The notes under the pieces were generated by a model, which was not told where the DNA came from, did not search any database, and was given only the letters and a program-made list of their open reading frames with translations. The position numbers and the translations under genes were made by a program. From the NCBI RefSeq assembly GCF_020037015.1, contig NZ_JAIQDE010000035.1, forward strand, positions 1-64,000: DNA of 64,000 nucleotides, in the 5' to 3' direction. Positions 42,988 through 54,054 of the stretch are shown in pieces (within the stretch, counting starts at the first letter, position 1; each line of letters starts with the position of its first letter). This stretch comes from Corallococcus sp. AS-1-6. Its GTDB lineage: Bacteria > Myxococcota > Myxococcia > Myxococcales > Myxococcaceae.

Positions 42988-43136
42988 CCCCAGCCTCCAC
43001 TCCCGGTACGACCAACGTGCCGGGTTGTCAGGGTTGCCCCGCAGTCCTAGTCAAACCTGTATTTCCCGTCGGCTCCGGGAATGGGTATACTTCTGGTCAA
43101 CGCGGACAAGCCCGCGTTTTCCGAGACGACCCGCCC

Positions 43137-44621
43137 ATGCCGCAGCCTGTGTTCCAACGGCTTCCCGGAGCCCTTCCGACCCCGGGGGTTCCCGAGGAGA
43201 CCCTGCCCTTCCTGGGCGCGTTGCTCAACGCGCCAGGTTGGGGGGTGGCGCTGGTGGACGGGGCCTCCCGCATCGTCTGGATGAACGACCTGCTGGCTTC
43301 GCTGTGCGGCCGCCCGGCGCAGTTGTTCGCGGGGCGCCTGCTGTCGGAGGCCTGGCCGGGCCTGGCGCCGACCTTGTCGCCGCTGCTCGCGCGGGCGCAG
43401 TCCGGTGAGCGCGTGGCGGAGGAGCTGGTGTCGGGCCGCTTCGGCGAGGTGGGCACGCTGCGCCACCTGACCGTGAGCGCCATGCCGGCGGGCCCCGGGG
43501 TGGGCGTGCTCCTGCTCCTGCGGGACACCTCCGCGCGGCTTCGCGAGGAGGAGGCCCTGCGCGCGAGCGAGGAGCACATGCGCTCCATCGTGGAGGTCTC
43601 CTGCGACGGGTACTTCTTCCACGACCGCGGGCAGTTCCTGGAGATCAGCCCCGGCCTGGGGCGCCTGCTGGGCTATTATGAGACGGCGGAGCTGATCGGC
43701 CGGAGCATCCTGGACTGCGTGGCGCCGGAGTTCCGCGCCCCCGCCCGCGACGTGATGGAGCGCGGCCTGGAGGCGCCGTACGAGCTGGCGGTGCTCCACC
43801 GCGACGGCCGCCGCATCCCCGTGGAGGTCATGGGCCGGTCGGCGACGTTCCAGGGCCGCGCGGTGCGCATGGGCGCGGTGTGGGACGTGAGCATCCGCAA
43901 GGCCGCCGAGGAGCGCCTGATGCGGATGGAGCACTTCCGCGACCAGTTCCTGGACGCCGCGGGGGACGGCTTCAAGGCCCCGCTCCAGACGCTCCAGTGC
44001 GACGTGCTGGCCCTCCAGCACGCTCCGGCGATGCCGGAGGGCCTGACCGAGCAGGTAGGGCGGGTGGGCCACGGCGTGCGCCGGGTGGAGCGGCTGATCC
44101 GCCAGCTCCTGGACTTCACCCGCGCCCGGCTGTCCAACGGCCTGCCCGTGCACCCCGCCCCCGTCCACCTGGGGCAACTGGCGGAGCGCGTGGTGGCGGA
44201 CCGGCAGCGGGCGCACCCGGACCGCGACCTGCGGCTCGTCGTCCAGGGCGACCTGAAGGGCTCCTGGGACGGCGAGCGGCTCCTCCAGTTGATGGACTCC
44301 CTGGTGGGCAACGCCCTGCACCACGGCCCGGTGTCCTCGACCGTGGTGCTCCAGGTGACGGGGCGCTTCGACGGCGTGACGGTGCAGGTGCACGACCCGG
44401 ACTGCCGGGTGCCGCCGGAGTACCAGGGCACCCTCTTCGAGCCGTTCAAGCACCGCGCCCTGTGCTCCGCGGATGACGGGCTGGGGCTGTCGCTCTTCAT
44501 CGTGCGGCAGATCGCCCTGGCCCACGGCGGGCGCATCTCCGTGGAGTCGGGGGCGGCGGACGGCACCCGCTTCATCGTGTGGCTGCCCCGCGAGGACGGC
44601 CCCTCCCTGTCCGGCGCCTGA
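43137..44621 (+). CDS. PAS-domain sensor kinase lacking the phospho-acceptor His
   Basis: Two PAS domains (about 25-140 and 155-265: GVALVDGASRIVWMND and DGYFFHDRGQFLEISP) are followed by a HisKA-like helix hairpin. Where a canonical H-box reads S-H-E-L-R-T-P-L, the sequence is G-D-G-F-K-A-P-L (residues 276-283), so Asp277 replaces the histidine. The HATPase part keeps the N box (SLVGNALHHG) and G2 (GLGLSLFIVRQIALAHGG), but the G1 box is VHDPDCRVPPE. This is probably a pseudokinase. It sits between atpH and atpA in the same direction. ATG 43137 is used; a longer frame to 43017 exists. 494 aa. Confidence 0.85.
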   Translation: MPQPVFQRLPGALPTPGVPEETLPFLGALLNAPGWGVALVDGASRIVWMNDLLASLCGRPAQLFAGRLLSEAWPGLAPTLSPLLARAQSGERVAEELVSGRFGEVGTLRHLTVSAMPAGPGVGVLLLLRDTSARLREEEALRASEEHMRSIVEVSCDGYFFHDRGQFLEISPGLGRLLGYYETAELIGRSILDCVAPEFRAPARDVMERGLEAPYELAVLHRDGRRIPVEVMGRSATFQGRAVRMGAVWDVSIRKAAEERLMRMEHFRDQFLDAAGDGFKAPLQTLQCDVLALQHAPAMPEGLTEQVGRVGHGVRRVERLIRQLLDFTRARLSNGLPVHPAPVHLGQLAERVVADRQRAHPDRDLRLVVQGDLKGSWDGERLLQLMDSLVGNALHHGPVSSTVVLQVTGRFDGVTVQVHDPDCRVPPEYQGTLFEPFKHRALCSADDGLGLSLFIVRQIALAHGGRISVESGAADGTRFIVWLPREDGPSLSGA

Positions 44622-44836
44622 GGCCGGGCTCCCCGGGCGGGCGGGCGGGGCCCCCTGTGCCCGGGCCGCCGGCTTACGTGCGCGATAAAGGGGTGCGGGG
44701 GTGGGGGAAGGACCCGGCGCGTGGCGCGTTGCGAGAGTCCCGGTGCCCGTGATAGGGGGCCACCCGGTACTCAAGATTCGCGGCGGCCATCCCCGTTTCC
44801 TCAAGGCCGCCCCCTCCGCAAGGACGCTAGACGCCC

Positions 44837-46384
<1,548 letters not shown>

Positions 46385-46418
46385 TCTTCGCGCCCCACGC
46401 GCGGTGGCCGTAACGGAC

Positions 46419-46455
46419 AGCCCCGTCCTCCCTTCAGAAGGGAGGCGGGGCTTTT
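46419..46455. terminator. Strong intrinsic terminator after atpA
   Basis: AGCCCCG-CCTCCCTT (46419-46434) pairs with AAGGGAGG-CGGGGCT (46438-46452), followed by TTT. It ends the atpA transcript and may also serve the convergent HAD gene. Confidence 0.85.
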
Positions 46456-46463
46456 CGTTTCTC

Positions 46464-47312
46464 TCAGCGCAGCCGGGGCAGGATGGCGCGCAGGCTCTTG
46501 TCCGCGCTGCCCCGCGTGCCCAGGCGCTGCACGGCGGCGCGCTCGTAGGGCATCACGTTGGCGCGCTCCACCAGTTGCACGTGCGCGCCCAGCGCGGCGG
46601 GCATGGCCAGGTCCAGTTCGAAGATGTCACCGGCGACGAGCGTGGACTCCGGGCCGGTGTGCGTGGCGTCCCAGATGCGCCTGAGCGCGGAGAAGTAGCG
46701 CCCGCGCTTGAGGTACACCGGCCGGCCCAGCACGCCGTCCAGGTGGAGCGCCTCCGGCAGCGCGTCGAAGCGCGCGTCTTTCGGCTCCGTGTCCTCCAAC
46801 TGGAACTTGCGCGCGTCGCCGAAGACCTTCAGCCGCTCGCGGCCCCGGGGGGCCAGCTTGTCCAGCTTGGCCTCCACCAGCTCCGTGTGCGCGTTGGTCA
46901 CCACGGACACGGGCAGGCCCGTGGCGAGCAGCGCCTCCAGCACCTCCCTGGCCTCCGCCTTGAAGGCCGTGGCCGAGTGCCGGTACGCCTCCCGGTACAG
47001 CGTCTGCACCGTGTCCGTGCGCAGCGCTTCGTCGTCGCCCTTGCCGAAGCGCTTGAGCAGCCGGTGCGCGGTGCAGGTGGCCGTCAGGTAGGGGTCCGCG
47101 GTGGCCGGCGCCACGATGCGCCCCGCGACCTCCCAGCCGTACTGGTCCACGCCCTCATGCAGCGCGGCGACCTCCTCCGCCCACGCCTGGGACGCGTCCT
47201 GCCCCAGCACCGCGTACAGCGCGTCCTGGAAGTGCCTGAGGAAGGGCTCGCCCTCCGCCAGCACGTCCGTGAAGGTCCCATCGAAGTCCAGCACCACGCA
47301 CGCGATTCCCAT
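46464..47312 (-). CDS. HAD-superfamily hydrolase
   Basis: A 282-residue haloacid-dehalogenase-type phosphatase: motif I VVLDFDGTF with nucleophile Asp9 and Asp11, motif II VVTNAH, a Lys candidate in the APRGRERLK-VFGDARKF region, and motif IV TLVAGDIFELDLAMP. The long insert between motifs I and II (about 100 residues) is a helical cap (C1 type). The substrate is unknown. It is convergent to atpA, with the terminator at 46419-46455 between them. Confidence 0.85.
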   Translation of the reverse strand: MGIACVVLDFDGTFTDVLAEGEPFLRHFQDALYAVLGQDASQAWAEEVAALHEGVDQYGWEVAGRIVAPATADPYLTATCTAHRLLKRFGKGDDEALRTDTVQTLYREAYRHSATAFKAEAREVLEALLATGLPVSVVTNAHTELVEAKLDKLAPRGRERLKVFGDARKFQLEDTEPKDARFDALPEALHLDGVLGRPVYLKRGRYFSALRRIWDATHTGPESTLVAGDIFELDLAMPAALGAHVQLVERANVMPYERAAVQRLGTRGSADKSLRAILPRLR

Positions 47313-47529
47313 CCACCTGTCCTTGCAGCCCGGCCGCTTGGAAGCGCGGCCGTGAACGAAAGCCCTGAATGACGCCCCGTCGGCGGCCCCGAATCAAGCC
47401 CCCTGCCCTGCCTCCGGGCGGAGGCGGGTGCCAACTCCCGGAAAGCCGGATGGAACCCGGGTCGGGTGGTCCCACGCCCCCGCCACCCCCACCGTAGAGC
47501 CTCCCGCGGGGGAGGGGGGCTCCGCGCTC

Positions 47530-50112
47530 ATGTCCGAGCCGACTGGCACCTTTCTCGCGGAGTCCACGCCCGTGCCGCAGGAGTGGCTGCGCACGGTGTT
47601 GCAACTGCTGCCGGTGGGGGTGGTCATCGTGGACACGGGGGGCCGCCTGCTCGCCGCCAACGCCGCCGCGAGCGCGCTGTGGGGCCAGGCCGCGCTGGCG
47701 CGGATGAAGCTGGAGCACTTCGGCACCTTCGAGGCGTACTGGCCCGGCACGGGCAGGCGCCTGCGCGGCGAGGAGTGGGCCGTGGCGCGCACGCTGCGCA
47801 CCCGGCAGACCGTCTCCAACGAGGAGGTGGACATCGTCGGGAAGGACGGCGCGCGCCGCACCATCCTCAACTCCTCCGCGCCGCTGTACTCGGCGGAGAG
47901 CCGGCTGGTGGGCGCGGTGAACATCAACGTGGACATCACCGAGCGCAAGGCCACCGAGCGCGCCGAGTTCTTCGTCAGCGAGGCGAGCCGGCTGCTCGCC
48001 GAGTCGCTGGACTGGGAGACCACGCTCAAGGCCGTGGCGCGGCTGGCCACGCTGGAGTGGGCGGACTACTGCATGGTGGACGTGCTGGGGCCGGACGGCG
48101 CGCTGCACCGGCTCGCGCTCAGCGCCAGGGACCCGCGGCGCCAGTCGCTGCTCGACCAGGCGCTGTCCTTCCCACCGGAGCCCAGCTCGAACTCGCCGCT
48201 CGCCCGGGCGTTCGCGCGCGGCAGGCCCGTGCTCATCTCCGACATCACGCCCGGCTGGCTGGAGCAGGTCTCCCGCTCGAGCGAGCACCGCCGGCTGCTG
48301 GAGGCGCTGGCGCCGCGCTCGTCCATGCTGCTGCCGCTGGCGGTGGGGCGGCGGCGCTTCGGCATCATCAACCTGGTCTCCGCGTCGCCCGCGCGCCGCT
48401 ACACGAAGCGGGACCTGGGCTACGCCACGGAGTTCGCGCGCCGCGCCGCCCTGGCGGTGGAGAGCGCGCGGCTGTACCGCGAGGCCCGCGAGGCCCTGCG
48501 CGAGCGCGACGCGTCCGCGGCCATGCTGGAGGCCTTCTTCGCCGCGTCGCCGGTGGGCATGGGCTTCGTGAACCAGGATTTGCGCTACGTGCGGCTCAAC
48601 AAGGTCGTCGCGGAGAACAACGGCATCCCGCTGGAGGAGCACCTGGGCCACACGCCCCGCGAGCTGATGGGCCCGGCGGGCGGCCCCATCGAGGACCTCC
48701 TGCGCCAGGTGCTGGAGTCGGAGGCGGCCGTGGTGGACGACCCGGTGGAGTACGTCGCGGGCCCGGAGCCGCGCACCTTCCTGGCCACGTACTTCCCCGT
48801 GCGCTCCGGCGTGGAGCTGCTGGGCGTGGGCGGCGTGGTGCGCGAAATCACCGAGCAGCGCCGCATGGAGACGCACCTGCGCTTCCTCACGGACGCCACC
48901 ACCCGGCTGGCCACGTCCCTGGACTGGCGCACCACCGTGCGCAACGTGGCGGAGCTGGTGGTGGCGCAGCTCGCGGACTACTGCCTGGTGGACATGCTGG
49001 CCGAGGACGGCGAGCACCTGGAGCGCGTGGAGCGCCGCGCCCGCGACGACAGACTCCAGGCCCAGTTGGAGAAGTCCATGCCCTACGCGCCGCAGCCCGG
49101 CGCCCACACCGTCGTGCGCAGGGTGCTGGAGACGGGGCGCCCGGAGCTGGTGGCCGAGGTGGACGAGGCCGCCATGCGCGCCTTCGCCGTCGACGGCGCG
49201 CACCGGGAGGTCCTGGAGGGACTGGGCCCCCGCTCGGTGATGGTCGTCCCGCTGATGGCGCGCGGGCGCACGCTGGGCGTCGTGAGCGCGGCGACGTGCT
49301 CGCCCACGCGGCGCTTCAGCACGCGGGACCTGTCCCAGTTGGAGGACCTGGCCTGGCGCGCGGCGCTGGCCGTGGACAACGCGCGGCTGTACCGGCAGGC
49401 GGAGCAGGCCGTGGCCGCGCGCGACGAGTTCGTGGCGGTGGCGACGCACGAGCTGCGCACGCCCCTGTCCGCGCTGCACCTGCAGTTGTCGTCGCTGCAG
49501 CGCACGGTGGACAAGCTGCCGTCGGACGAGTCCGAGCGGGTGGGCCAGGGCCTGCAGGGGGCGCTGCGGCAGGCGGACCGGCTGACGCGGCTGGTGGCGC
49601 ACCTGTTCGACGTGGCGCGGCTGGGCACGGGGCAGATGGCGCTGGAGCTGGGCGCGGTGGAGCTGTCCTCGCTGGTGCACGCGCTGGTGGCGCGGATGGA
49701 GGAGGCGCTGGCCACCGCGGGCTGCGTGGCGGTGGTGCACGCGGACGCGCCGGTGGTGGCGCTGGCGGACCGGCCGCGCGTGGAGCAGGTGCTGATGAAC
49801 CTGCTCACCAACGCGATGAAGTACGCGCCGGGCCTGCCGGTGGAGCTGTACGTGGAGCGCGACGGGGAGAAGGCCATCATCGCCGTGCGCGACTGGGGCC
49901 CCGGCATCCCCCCGGAGGCGCGCGAGCGCATCTTCGAGCGCTTCACGCGCAACAGCGGCGAGCACGCGCGCGCGAGCCTGGGCCTGGGCCTCTACATCTC
50001 CCGGCAGCTCGCCCGCGCGCACGGCGGAGACCTGTTCGTGGAGGCGCCGCCGGAGGGCGGGCCCGGCTCGCGCTTCGTGCTGCACCTGCCCCGGTGGAAG
50101 AAACCGTCCTGA
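47530..50112 (+). CDS. PAS-GAF sensor histidine kinase
   Basis: An 860-residue soluble kinase. Two repeats of PAS and GAF occur in order PAS (about 15-145), GAF (150-320), PAS (330-450), GAF (465-620). The HisKA domain has His640 in VATHELRTPL, and the HATPase has N box NAMKYAP, intact G1 DWGPGIPPE and G2 LGLGLYISRQLARAHGG. No receiver or membrane segment. Both GAF domains start with a similar TTRL...SLDWRTT / SRLL...SLDWETT sequence, so they arose by duplication. ATG 47530 is chosen after a GGAGGGGGG stretch; the frame is open to 47428. An OmpA-like gene follows. Confidence 0.9.
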   Translation: MSEPTGTFLAESTPVPQEWLRTVLQLLPVGVVIVDTGGRLLAANAAASALWGQAALARMKLEHFGTFEAYWPGTGRRLRGEEWAVARTLRTRQTVSNEEVDIVGKDGARRTILNSSAPLYSAESRLVGAVNINVDITERKATERAEFFVSEASRLLAESLDWETTLKAVARLATLEWADYCMVDVLGPDGALHRLALSARDPRRQSLLDQALSFPPEPSSNSPLARAFARGRPVLISDITPGWLEQVSRSSEHRRLLEALAPRSSMLLPLAVGRRRFGIINLVSASPARRYTKRDLGYATEFARRAALAVESARLYREAREALRERDASAAMLEAFFAASPVGMGFVNQDLRYVRLNKVVAENNGIPLEEHLGHTPRELMGPAGGPIEDLLRQVLESEAAVVDDPVEYVAGPEPRTFLATYFPVRSGVELLGVGGVVREITEQRRMETHLRFLTDATTRLATSLDWRTTVRNVAELVVAQLADYCLVDMLAEDGEHLERVERRARDDRLQAQLEKSMPYAPQPGAHTVVRRVLETGRPELVAEVDEAAMRAFAVDGAHREVLEGLGPRSVMVVPLMARGRTLGVVSAATCSPTRRFSTRDLSQLEDLAWRAALAVDNARLYRQAEQAVAARDEFVAVATHELRTPLSALHLQLSSLQRTVDKLPSDESERVGQGLQGALRQADRLTRLVAHLFDVARLGTGQMALELGAVELSSLVHALVARMEEALATAGCVAVVHADAPVVALADRPRVEQVLMNLLTNAMKYAPGLPVELYVERDGEKAIIAVRDWGPGIPPEARERIFERFTRNSGEHARASLGLGLYISRQLARAHGGDLFVEAPPEGGPGSRFVLHLPRWKKPS

Positions 50113-50186
50113 GCGGCCCCGGCGGGCGCGTGTCGCACGGCGCCACCTTGCCGCCCACCCCCGGGGAGCCATTACCCTCCAGGGCC

Positions 50187-51041
50187 ATGGACGACGCGCG
50201 GACGACAGCGGCGCTCGGACGCTGGCGGTGGCTGCCCTGGGGGCTCCTGGCCGTCGCGGTGGCGGTGGCCTCCACGGGCGCGTGGCTGGGCTCGCGCTCG
50301 CTCCACGCGCTGGAGGCCCGGAGCGCGCAGTGGGAGCGCGAGGCCTCCGAGTCGGAGGCCCACGTCGCGCGGTTGCAGACGCTGCGGCAGGCCATGGAGC
50401 AGCGGCTGCGCGCGCTGGAGCGGCAGCAGCAGGCGAAGGAGTGGGGCGGCGCCGCGGCGGAGCTCCAGGCGAAGAGCGCGGAGGCGCAGCGCACGCGGCG
50501 CGAGGCGGCGCTCGAGTCGCTGGGCAGGACGCTGAAGGACGCGCTCGAGGCGGGCGACGTGGCCGTGGCGCTGGAGGACGACGCGCTGCGCGTGGAGGTG
50601 TCCGAGCGGCTGCTCTTCGCGCCCGCCACCACGTCGCTCACGCCGGAGGGCGCCGGCGTGTTGAAGCAGGCCGCGGCGGTGTTCCGGGGGCCGCTCGCCG
50701 ACCACCGCGTCGCGGTGGAGGCGCACACCGACGAGGTGCTCCCCGGCGCGCCCGCCACCACCGCGTGGGAGCTGTCCGCCACGCGGGCCGTGGTGGTGGT
50801 GCGGCAGTTGGGCGAGCGCGAGGGGCTGGCTCCGGAGCGCCTGAGCGCCACGGGCCACGCCGCGTACCGGCCGCTGGTGCCCAACGACAGCCCGCCCCAC
50901 CGCGCCACCAACCGGCGCGTCACGCTGCGGCTGTCCCCCACCCCGGTGACGCCGGAGCGCGCGGCCGTGGTGCTCACGCAGCCGCCGCGCCCCATGAAGC
51001 GCCAGGCGAAGGCCAAGGCGCAGAAGACGGCGCAGCGCTGA
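50187..51041 (+). CDS. OmpA/MotB-type peptidoglycan-binding protein
   Basis: One transmembrane helix (about 14-36, LPWGLLAVAVAVASTGAWLG) is followed by a long coiled coil (40-125) and an OmpA-like domain: LLFAPATTSLTPEGAGVLK, VEAHTDEV (the G/A-H-T-D motif), and NRRVTLRL near the end with N-x-R-R for peptidoglycan binding. A basic, Lys-rich tail follows. It probably links the inner membrane to the cell wall, like MotB or TolR relatives. ATG 50187 begins 74 bp after the kinase, and it may be co-transcribed with it. 284 aa. Confidence 0.85.
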   Translation: MDDARTTAALGRWRWLPWGLLAVAVAVASTGAWLGSRSLHALEARSAQWEREASESEAHVARLQTLRQAMEQRLRALERQQQAKEWGGAAAELQAKSAEAQRTRREAALESLGRTLKDALEAGDVAVALEDDALRVEVSERLLFAPATTSLTPEGAGVLKQAAAVFRGPLADHRVAVEAHTDEVLPGAPATTAWELSATRAVVVVRQLGEREGLAPERLSATGHAAYRPLVPNDSPPHRATNRRVTLRLSPTPVTPERAAVVLTQPPRPMKRQAKAKAQKTAQR

Positions 51042-51258
51042 CGCGCGGGGCGCGCCCGTGCATGGACGACGCGGGCGCCGGCCTGGCCTTCCGGGCCGCC
51101 CGCATGTCCAGGGGTGCACATGCCCCCTTCCGGACACCGCCCCCCTTCCCCGGGGCGCTGGTTTCACCGGGGGTGATGAGGGTTGAATATTCCGGGCGAG
51201 CAGGCGTCCACATGCCGCGGCCCCTCCCGTGGGCCCCTGAAGAAGAGGAGAGGTCGCC

Positions 51259-52092
51259 GTGGGCTTCTGGAAGACGCTGTGTGCCGCGCTCGCCGTCGCT
51301 GTCCTGCTGGGGTCCGCGCCCGCGGAGGCCCGCTTCGGCAAGCGCTCCAAGCCGAACACCTCCGACCGCAAGGACTCCGACGACTCGGACGGCAAGCATG
51401 AACACCGCGCCACGCCGGTGGGCCGCGCCTCGGACGCGCCGGTGCGCTCCAGCGTGCGCGCCTCCGGGGTCGGCCCCGGCTGGTTCGACGTCCTCTTCAT
51501 CTCGGGGCCGGCCAGCTACCACCGCCGCGCGCGCGCGGAGGTGCCCCGCGGCCAGCGCGCGCCCCGGCCCGCGCCGCTCGTGCACCTGAACGTGCAGGGC
51601 AACAGCTTCGGCGACGTGGGCGGCGCGCTGGACCTCTTCATGGCCCTGGACGGCCAGCGCTGGGGCATGGACGCGCGCGTGAGCGGCATCGCGCTGGAGA
51701 CCGATGACGGCTCGGCGGGCACGGACCGGCTGACGCTGCTGGACGCGCACCTCACCCTCTCGCCGTGGTCCAGCGAGCGCGGCCGCTTCCGCATGGAGGC
51801 CGGCATCGCCAGCGCGCACGCCCCGGACGCCATCTTCGTGGGCCCCAGCCTGGCCGCGTCGCTGGAGGCGTGCATCGGCCCGTCGCCCTTCGACGTGGAG
51901 GCGCGCATCCAGGTGGTGCCCTTCCCGCACCGCCAGGTGGACATGCAGGCCGGCCTGGCGCTGCACCTGGGCGCCCTCAACCTGCGCGGCGGCTGGCGCA
52001 CCCTGTACCTCAGCGACGGCGGCCACCTGGACGGCGTGGTGCACGCGGACAACTTCACCGGCCCCTACCTGGGCCTGGGCCTGTCGTTCTGA
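51259..52092 (+). CDS. Outer-membrane beta-barrel protein, 277 aa
   Basis: GTG 51259 has GAGGAG upstream and begins a signal peptide (MGFWKTLCAALAVAVLLGSA). A charged Ser/Asp/Lys-rich stretch is followed by barrel-like strands, e.g. VHLNVQGNSFGDVGGALDLF, WGMDARVSGIALE, FRMEAGIASAH, VDMQAGLALHLGALNLRGGW, and a C-terminal GPYLGLGLSF with terminal Phe. Probably an outer-membrane protein of unknown function. Confidence 0.75.
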   Translation: MGFWKTLCAALAVAVLLGSAPAEARFGKRSKPNTSDRKDSDDSDGKHEHRATPVGRASDAPVRSSVRASGVGPGWFDVLFISGPASYHRRARAEVPRGQRAPRPAPLVHLNVQGNSFGDVGGALDLFMALDGQRWGMDARVSGIALETDDGSAGTDRLTLLDAHLTLSPWSSERGRFRMEAGIASAHAPDAIFVGPSLAASLEACIGPSPFDVEARIQVVPFPHRQVDMQAGLALHLGALNLRGGWRTLYLSDGGHLDGVVHADNFTGPYLGLGLSF

Positions 52093-52113
52093 AGGCCCTG
52101 AAGCCTGAAGTAA

Positions 52114-52156
52114 AAACTCCCGGGGTCCCCAGCGCACCGCGCGGGCCCCGGGAGTC
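52114..52156. terminator. Hairpin terminator between convergent genes
   Basis: ACTCCCGGGG-TCC (52116-52127) pairs with GG-CCCCGGGAGT (52144-52155); an A-tract precedes and TCTTCG follows. It suits both the barrel gene and the leftward nucleotidyltransferase. Confidence 0.7.
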
Positions 52157-52168
52157 TTCGTTCCGGGG

Positions 52169-52861
52169 CTACTCCTCCGACGACGCCGCGTAGGACGTCG
52201 GGGTGGTCTCCGCCCCGGAGCCGTTGGACGCCGCGCCCGCGCGCTTCACGCGCCGCTTGGGAGGCGGGGCCAGCTTGGGCTCCATGCTGAAGACGCGCCC
52301 GTAGATTTCAGGCGTGTTGATGTTCACGATGACGCCGGGGTCCTTCACGTTGAGGCGGCGCGGATTGATGGCCCTGAGCACCGCCTCCAGGTCCTCGCCC
52401 TCCGCCTCCAGGACCTTGCGCGCCGCGCCCTTCGACAGCACCACCGGCCAGCCCGTGGCGTTGTCGTACTCCGGCCGCAGCGCCATGACGCCCTCGGCGC
52501 CGCCGCGCTCCATGTCCTTGAGCATGGACTTCACGGTGGTGACCCGCAGCGCCGGCATGTCCACCGGGTGCAGCAGCACCACGTCCGCGTCCTCGGCCAT
52601 GGCCGCCTCCAACCCGGCCTTCACCGACGCCAGCAGGCTCTTCTCCCAGTCCCTGCTCGTCACCAGCTCCAGGCTCGGGTGCTGCTCGCGCACCGCGGCC
52701 TCGTCGCTGCCCACCACGCCCAGCACCCCGCACCCCGCCTTTCCGAAGGTGGACGCCAGCGACTGAAGGAAGCTCTTGCCCCCCTCATGCTCGATGAGCG
52801 CCTTGGGGTGGGACATCCGCCGGGCCTTGCCCGCCGCCAGGATGATCGCCACTGCCTTCAT
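52169..52861 (-). CDS. MobA/MocA-like nucleotidyltransferase
   Basis: A 230-residue protein starting at ATG 52861 with AGGAGG 7 nt upstream. It opens with the nucleotidyltransferase signature AIILAAGKARRMSHPKAL (L-A-A-G-x-x-x-R-M-x-x-P-K, residues 8-20), and later has VVLLHPVDMPAL, the metal-binding D-M-P step of MobA/MocA proteins. Related enzymes attach CMP or GMP to molybdopterin or activate sugars; specificity cannot be read. The C-terminal 45 residues are Ser/Ala/Lys-rich and probably disordered. No molybdenum genes are near. Confidence 0.85.
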   Translation of the reverse strand: MKAVAIILAAGKARRMSHPKALIEHEGGKSFLQSLASTFGKAGCGVLGVVGSDEAAVREQHPSLELVTSRDWEKSLLASVKAGLEAAMAEDADVVLLHPVDMPALRVTTVKSMLKDMERGGAEGVMALRPEYDNATGWPVVLSKGAARKVLEAEGEDLEAVLRAINPRRLNVKDPGVIVNINTPEIYGRVFSMEPKLAPPPKRRVKRAGAASNGSGAETTPTSYAASSEE

Positions 52862-53089
52862 GACCCGCCTCCTCGCCCTCGACGAAAAGCCGGGGGCACC
52901 GCCAACAGGCTGTTGACCTCCTCCCGGGATTGCAGCCCGCCCGCCAGTACGAGTCGTCAGACAGCCGCCAGTCACACGAGCAGGTGTTCGCTGCCAGCCC
53001 TTTGGGCAAGGCCGGGTGTCCACCAGCGGTCAGGCGGACGGGACGGAGGGCTTCCCCTCCCCCGCGCCGGATGGGCGGCCAGGGGCCTT

Positions 53090-53404
53090 TCAGTGCAACC
53101 AGCCGCTGGAGGCCGCCAGCCGCAGCGGGGCGGCCGTCTCCACGGTCGTTTCTTCCGGCGCCGCCAGCGCCTTGACGGTCAGAATTTCAGCCAGCCGGGC
53201 CAGCGGGCGGCGGCGGGCCACGCGGTGCAGCTCGTCCTCCGTCACCTCGCCCAGAAGGTCGCCTCCATGCCCCTCCACCACGGGCAGCACGTGCACGCCG
53301 TGGCGGTACATCTGCTGGAGCGCTCCCAGGACGGTGTCCTCCGGGAACAGGGTGATGGCGCGGGTGACGAGGTTCTGGAACTCAGGGCTGCGGCACATCG
53401 ACAC
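53090..53404 (-). CDS. CBS-domain protein, 104 aa
   Basis: It contains one typical CBS module (AITLFPEDTVLGALQQMYRH, GVHVLPVVEG, GDLLGEVTEDEL) and a following helix plus strand that are a reduced second half. CBS domains sense adenine nucleotides. GTG 53404 lies 6 nt after GGAGG, better than ATG 53398 at 12 nt. No signal or membrane part. Its target is unknown, and no enzyme domain is fused. Confidence 0.75.
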   Translation of the reverse strand: MSMCRSPEFQNLVTRAITLFPEDTVLGALQQMYRHGVHVLPVVEGHGGDLLGEVTEDELHRVARRRPLARLAEILTVKALAAPEETTVETAAPLRLAASSGWLH

Positions 53405-53517
53405 GTGAAGCCTCCGGTGCTCGGCGTTCGGGCGCCGTATGCCGGAGGGCCTTAGCAATCCGCTTGCCGACGTCCGCGAAGGGCGCGGGGGCCTTCGCGG
53501 ATCCGCCTGCCCGCCCC

Positions 53518-54054
53518 CTACTTCTTCGGCGCGGGCTTCACCGACTCCACCATCTTGCGGAAGCCCTTCTCCGCGCCGTTCACCGTCTTCTCCGGCCCGG
53601 TGAGCTTGTAGAAGAGGGCGCCCTCCGGCCCCTCCACGATGGCGCCGCGCAGCTTGAAGTGCGGCTTGGGCGTGGAGGGCCCCATCATGGGACCGCCGCC
53701 CGCGTACGTGCCCTTCACCTCCACCGTGGTGACGGGCAGCCCGTTCACCTTCTCCTGCTTCGTCTTCGCGTCCTTGTCCTCCAGGGGCTTGCCGTCAGGC
53801 TTCTGGAACTGCGCCACCCAGCGCTTCACGTTCGCGTCCACCGCGCCGCCCTGCCCCTGCCCGAAGTAGAAGACAGCCAGTTCCGCGTCTTCCGCGTCTC
53901 CCTTCACGGCGGGCACCTTGTACGTCGCCGCGCGCATCGGCCGGGGAGGCTGGGCGGCCCACTCCGAGGGCGCACTCCACGTCAGCCCTCCGGCCTCCTC
54001 CGCGCTCGCGCCCATCGCCACGGTCATCGCCAACACAGTCAGCAGTCGTTTCAT
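53518..54054 (-). CDS. Exported hypothetical protein, 178 aa
   Basis: A Sec signal (MKRLLTVLAMTVAMGASAEE) is followed by a compact domain with TWSAPSEWAAQPPRPMRAAT, AELAVFYFGQGQGG, RWVAQFQKPDGKP and ALFYKLTGPEKTVNGAEKGF. This resembles secreted one-domain proteins of a PsbP/LpqN-like fold described as hypothetical in many deltaproteobacteria. No catalytic motif. Convergent spacing and position give no context for function. Confidence 0.75.
   Translation of the reverse strand: MKRLLTVLAMTVAMGASAEEAGGLTWSAPSEWAAQPPRPMRAATYKVPAVKGDAEDAELAVFYFGQGQGGAVDANVKRWVAQFQKPDGKPLEDKDAKTKQEKVNGLPVTTVEVKGTYAGGGPMMGPSTPKPHFKLRGAIVEGPEGALFYKLTGPEKTVNGAEKGFRKMVESVKPAPKK

Noticed and set aside
43017-43136. Longer N-terminus for the pseudokinase
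   Set aside because: The extra 40 residues (MPGCQGCPAV...) lie over the presumed untranslated region after atpH and show no domain; the PAS part starts after ATG 43137.
47155-50172. A 1005-codon frame opposite the PAS-GAF kinase
   Set aside because: Low-complexity Arg/His/Gln translation without motifs; the plus strand has intact HisKA and HATPase boxes.
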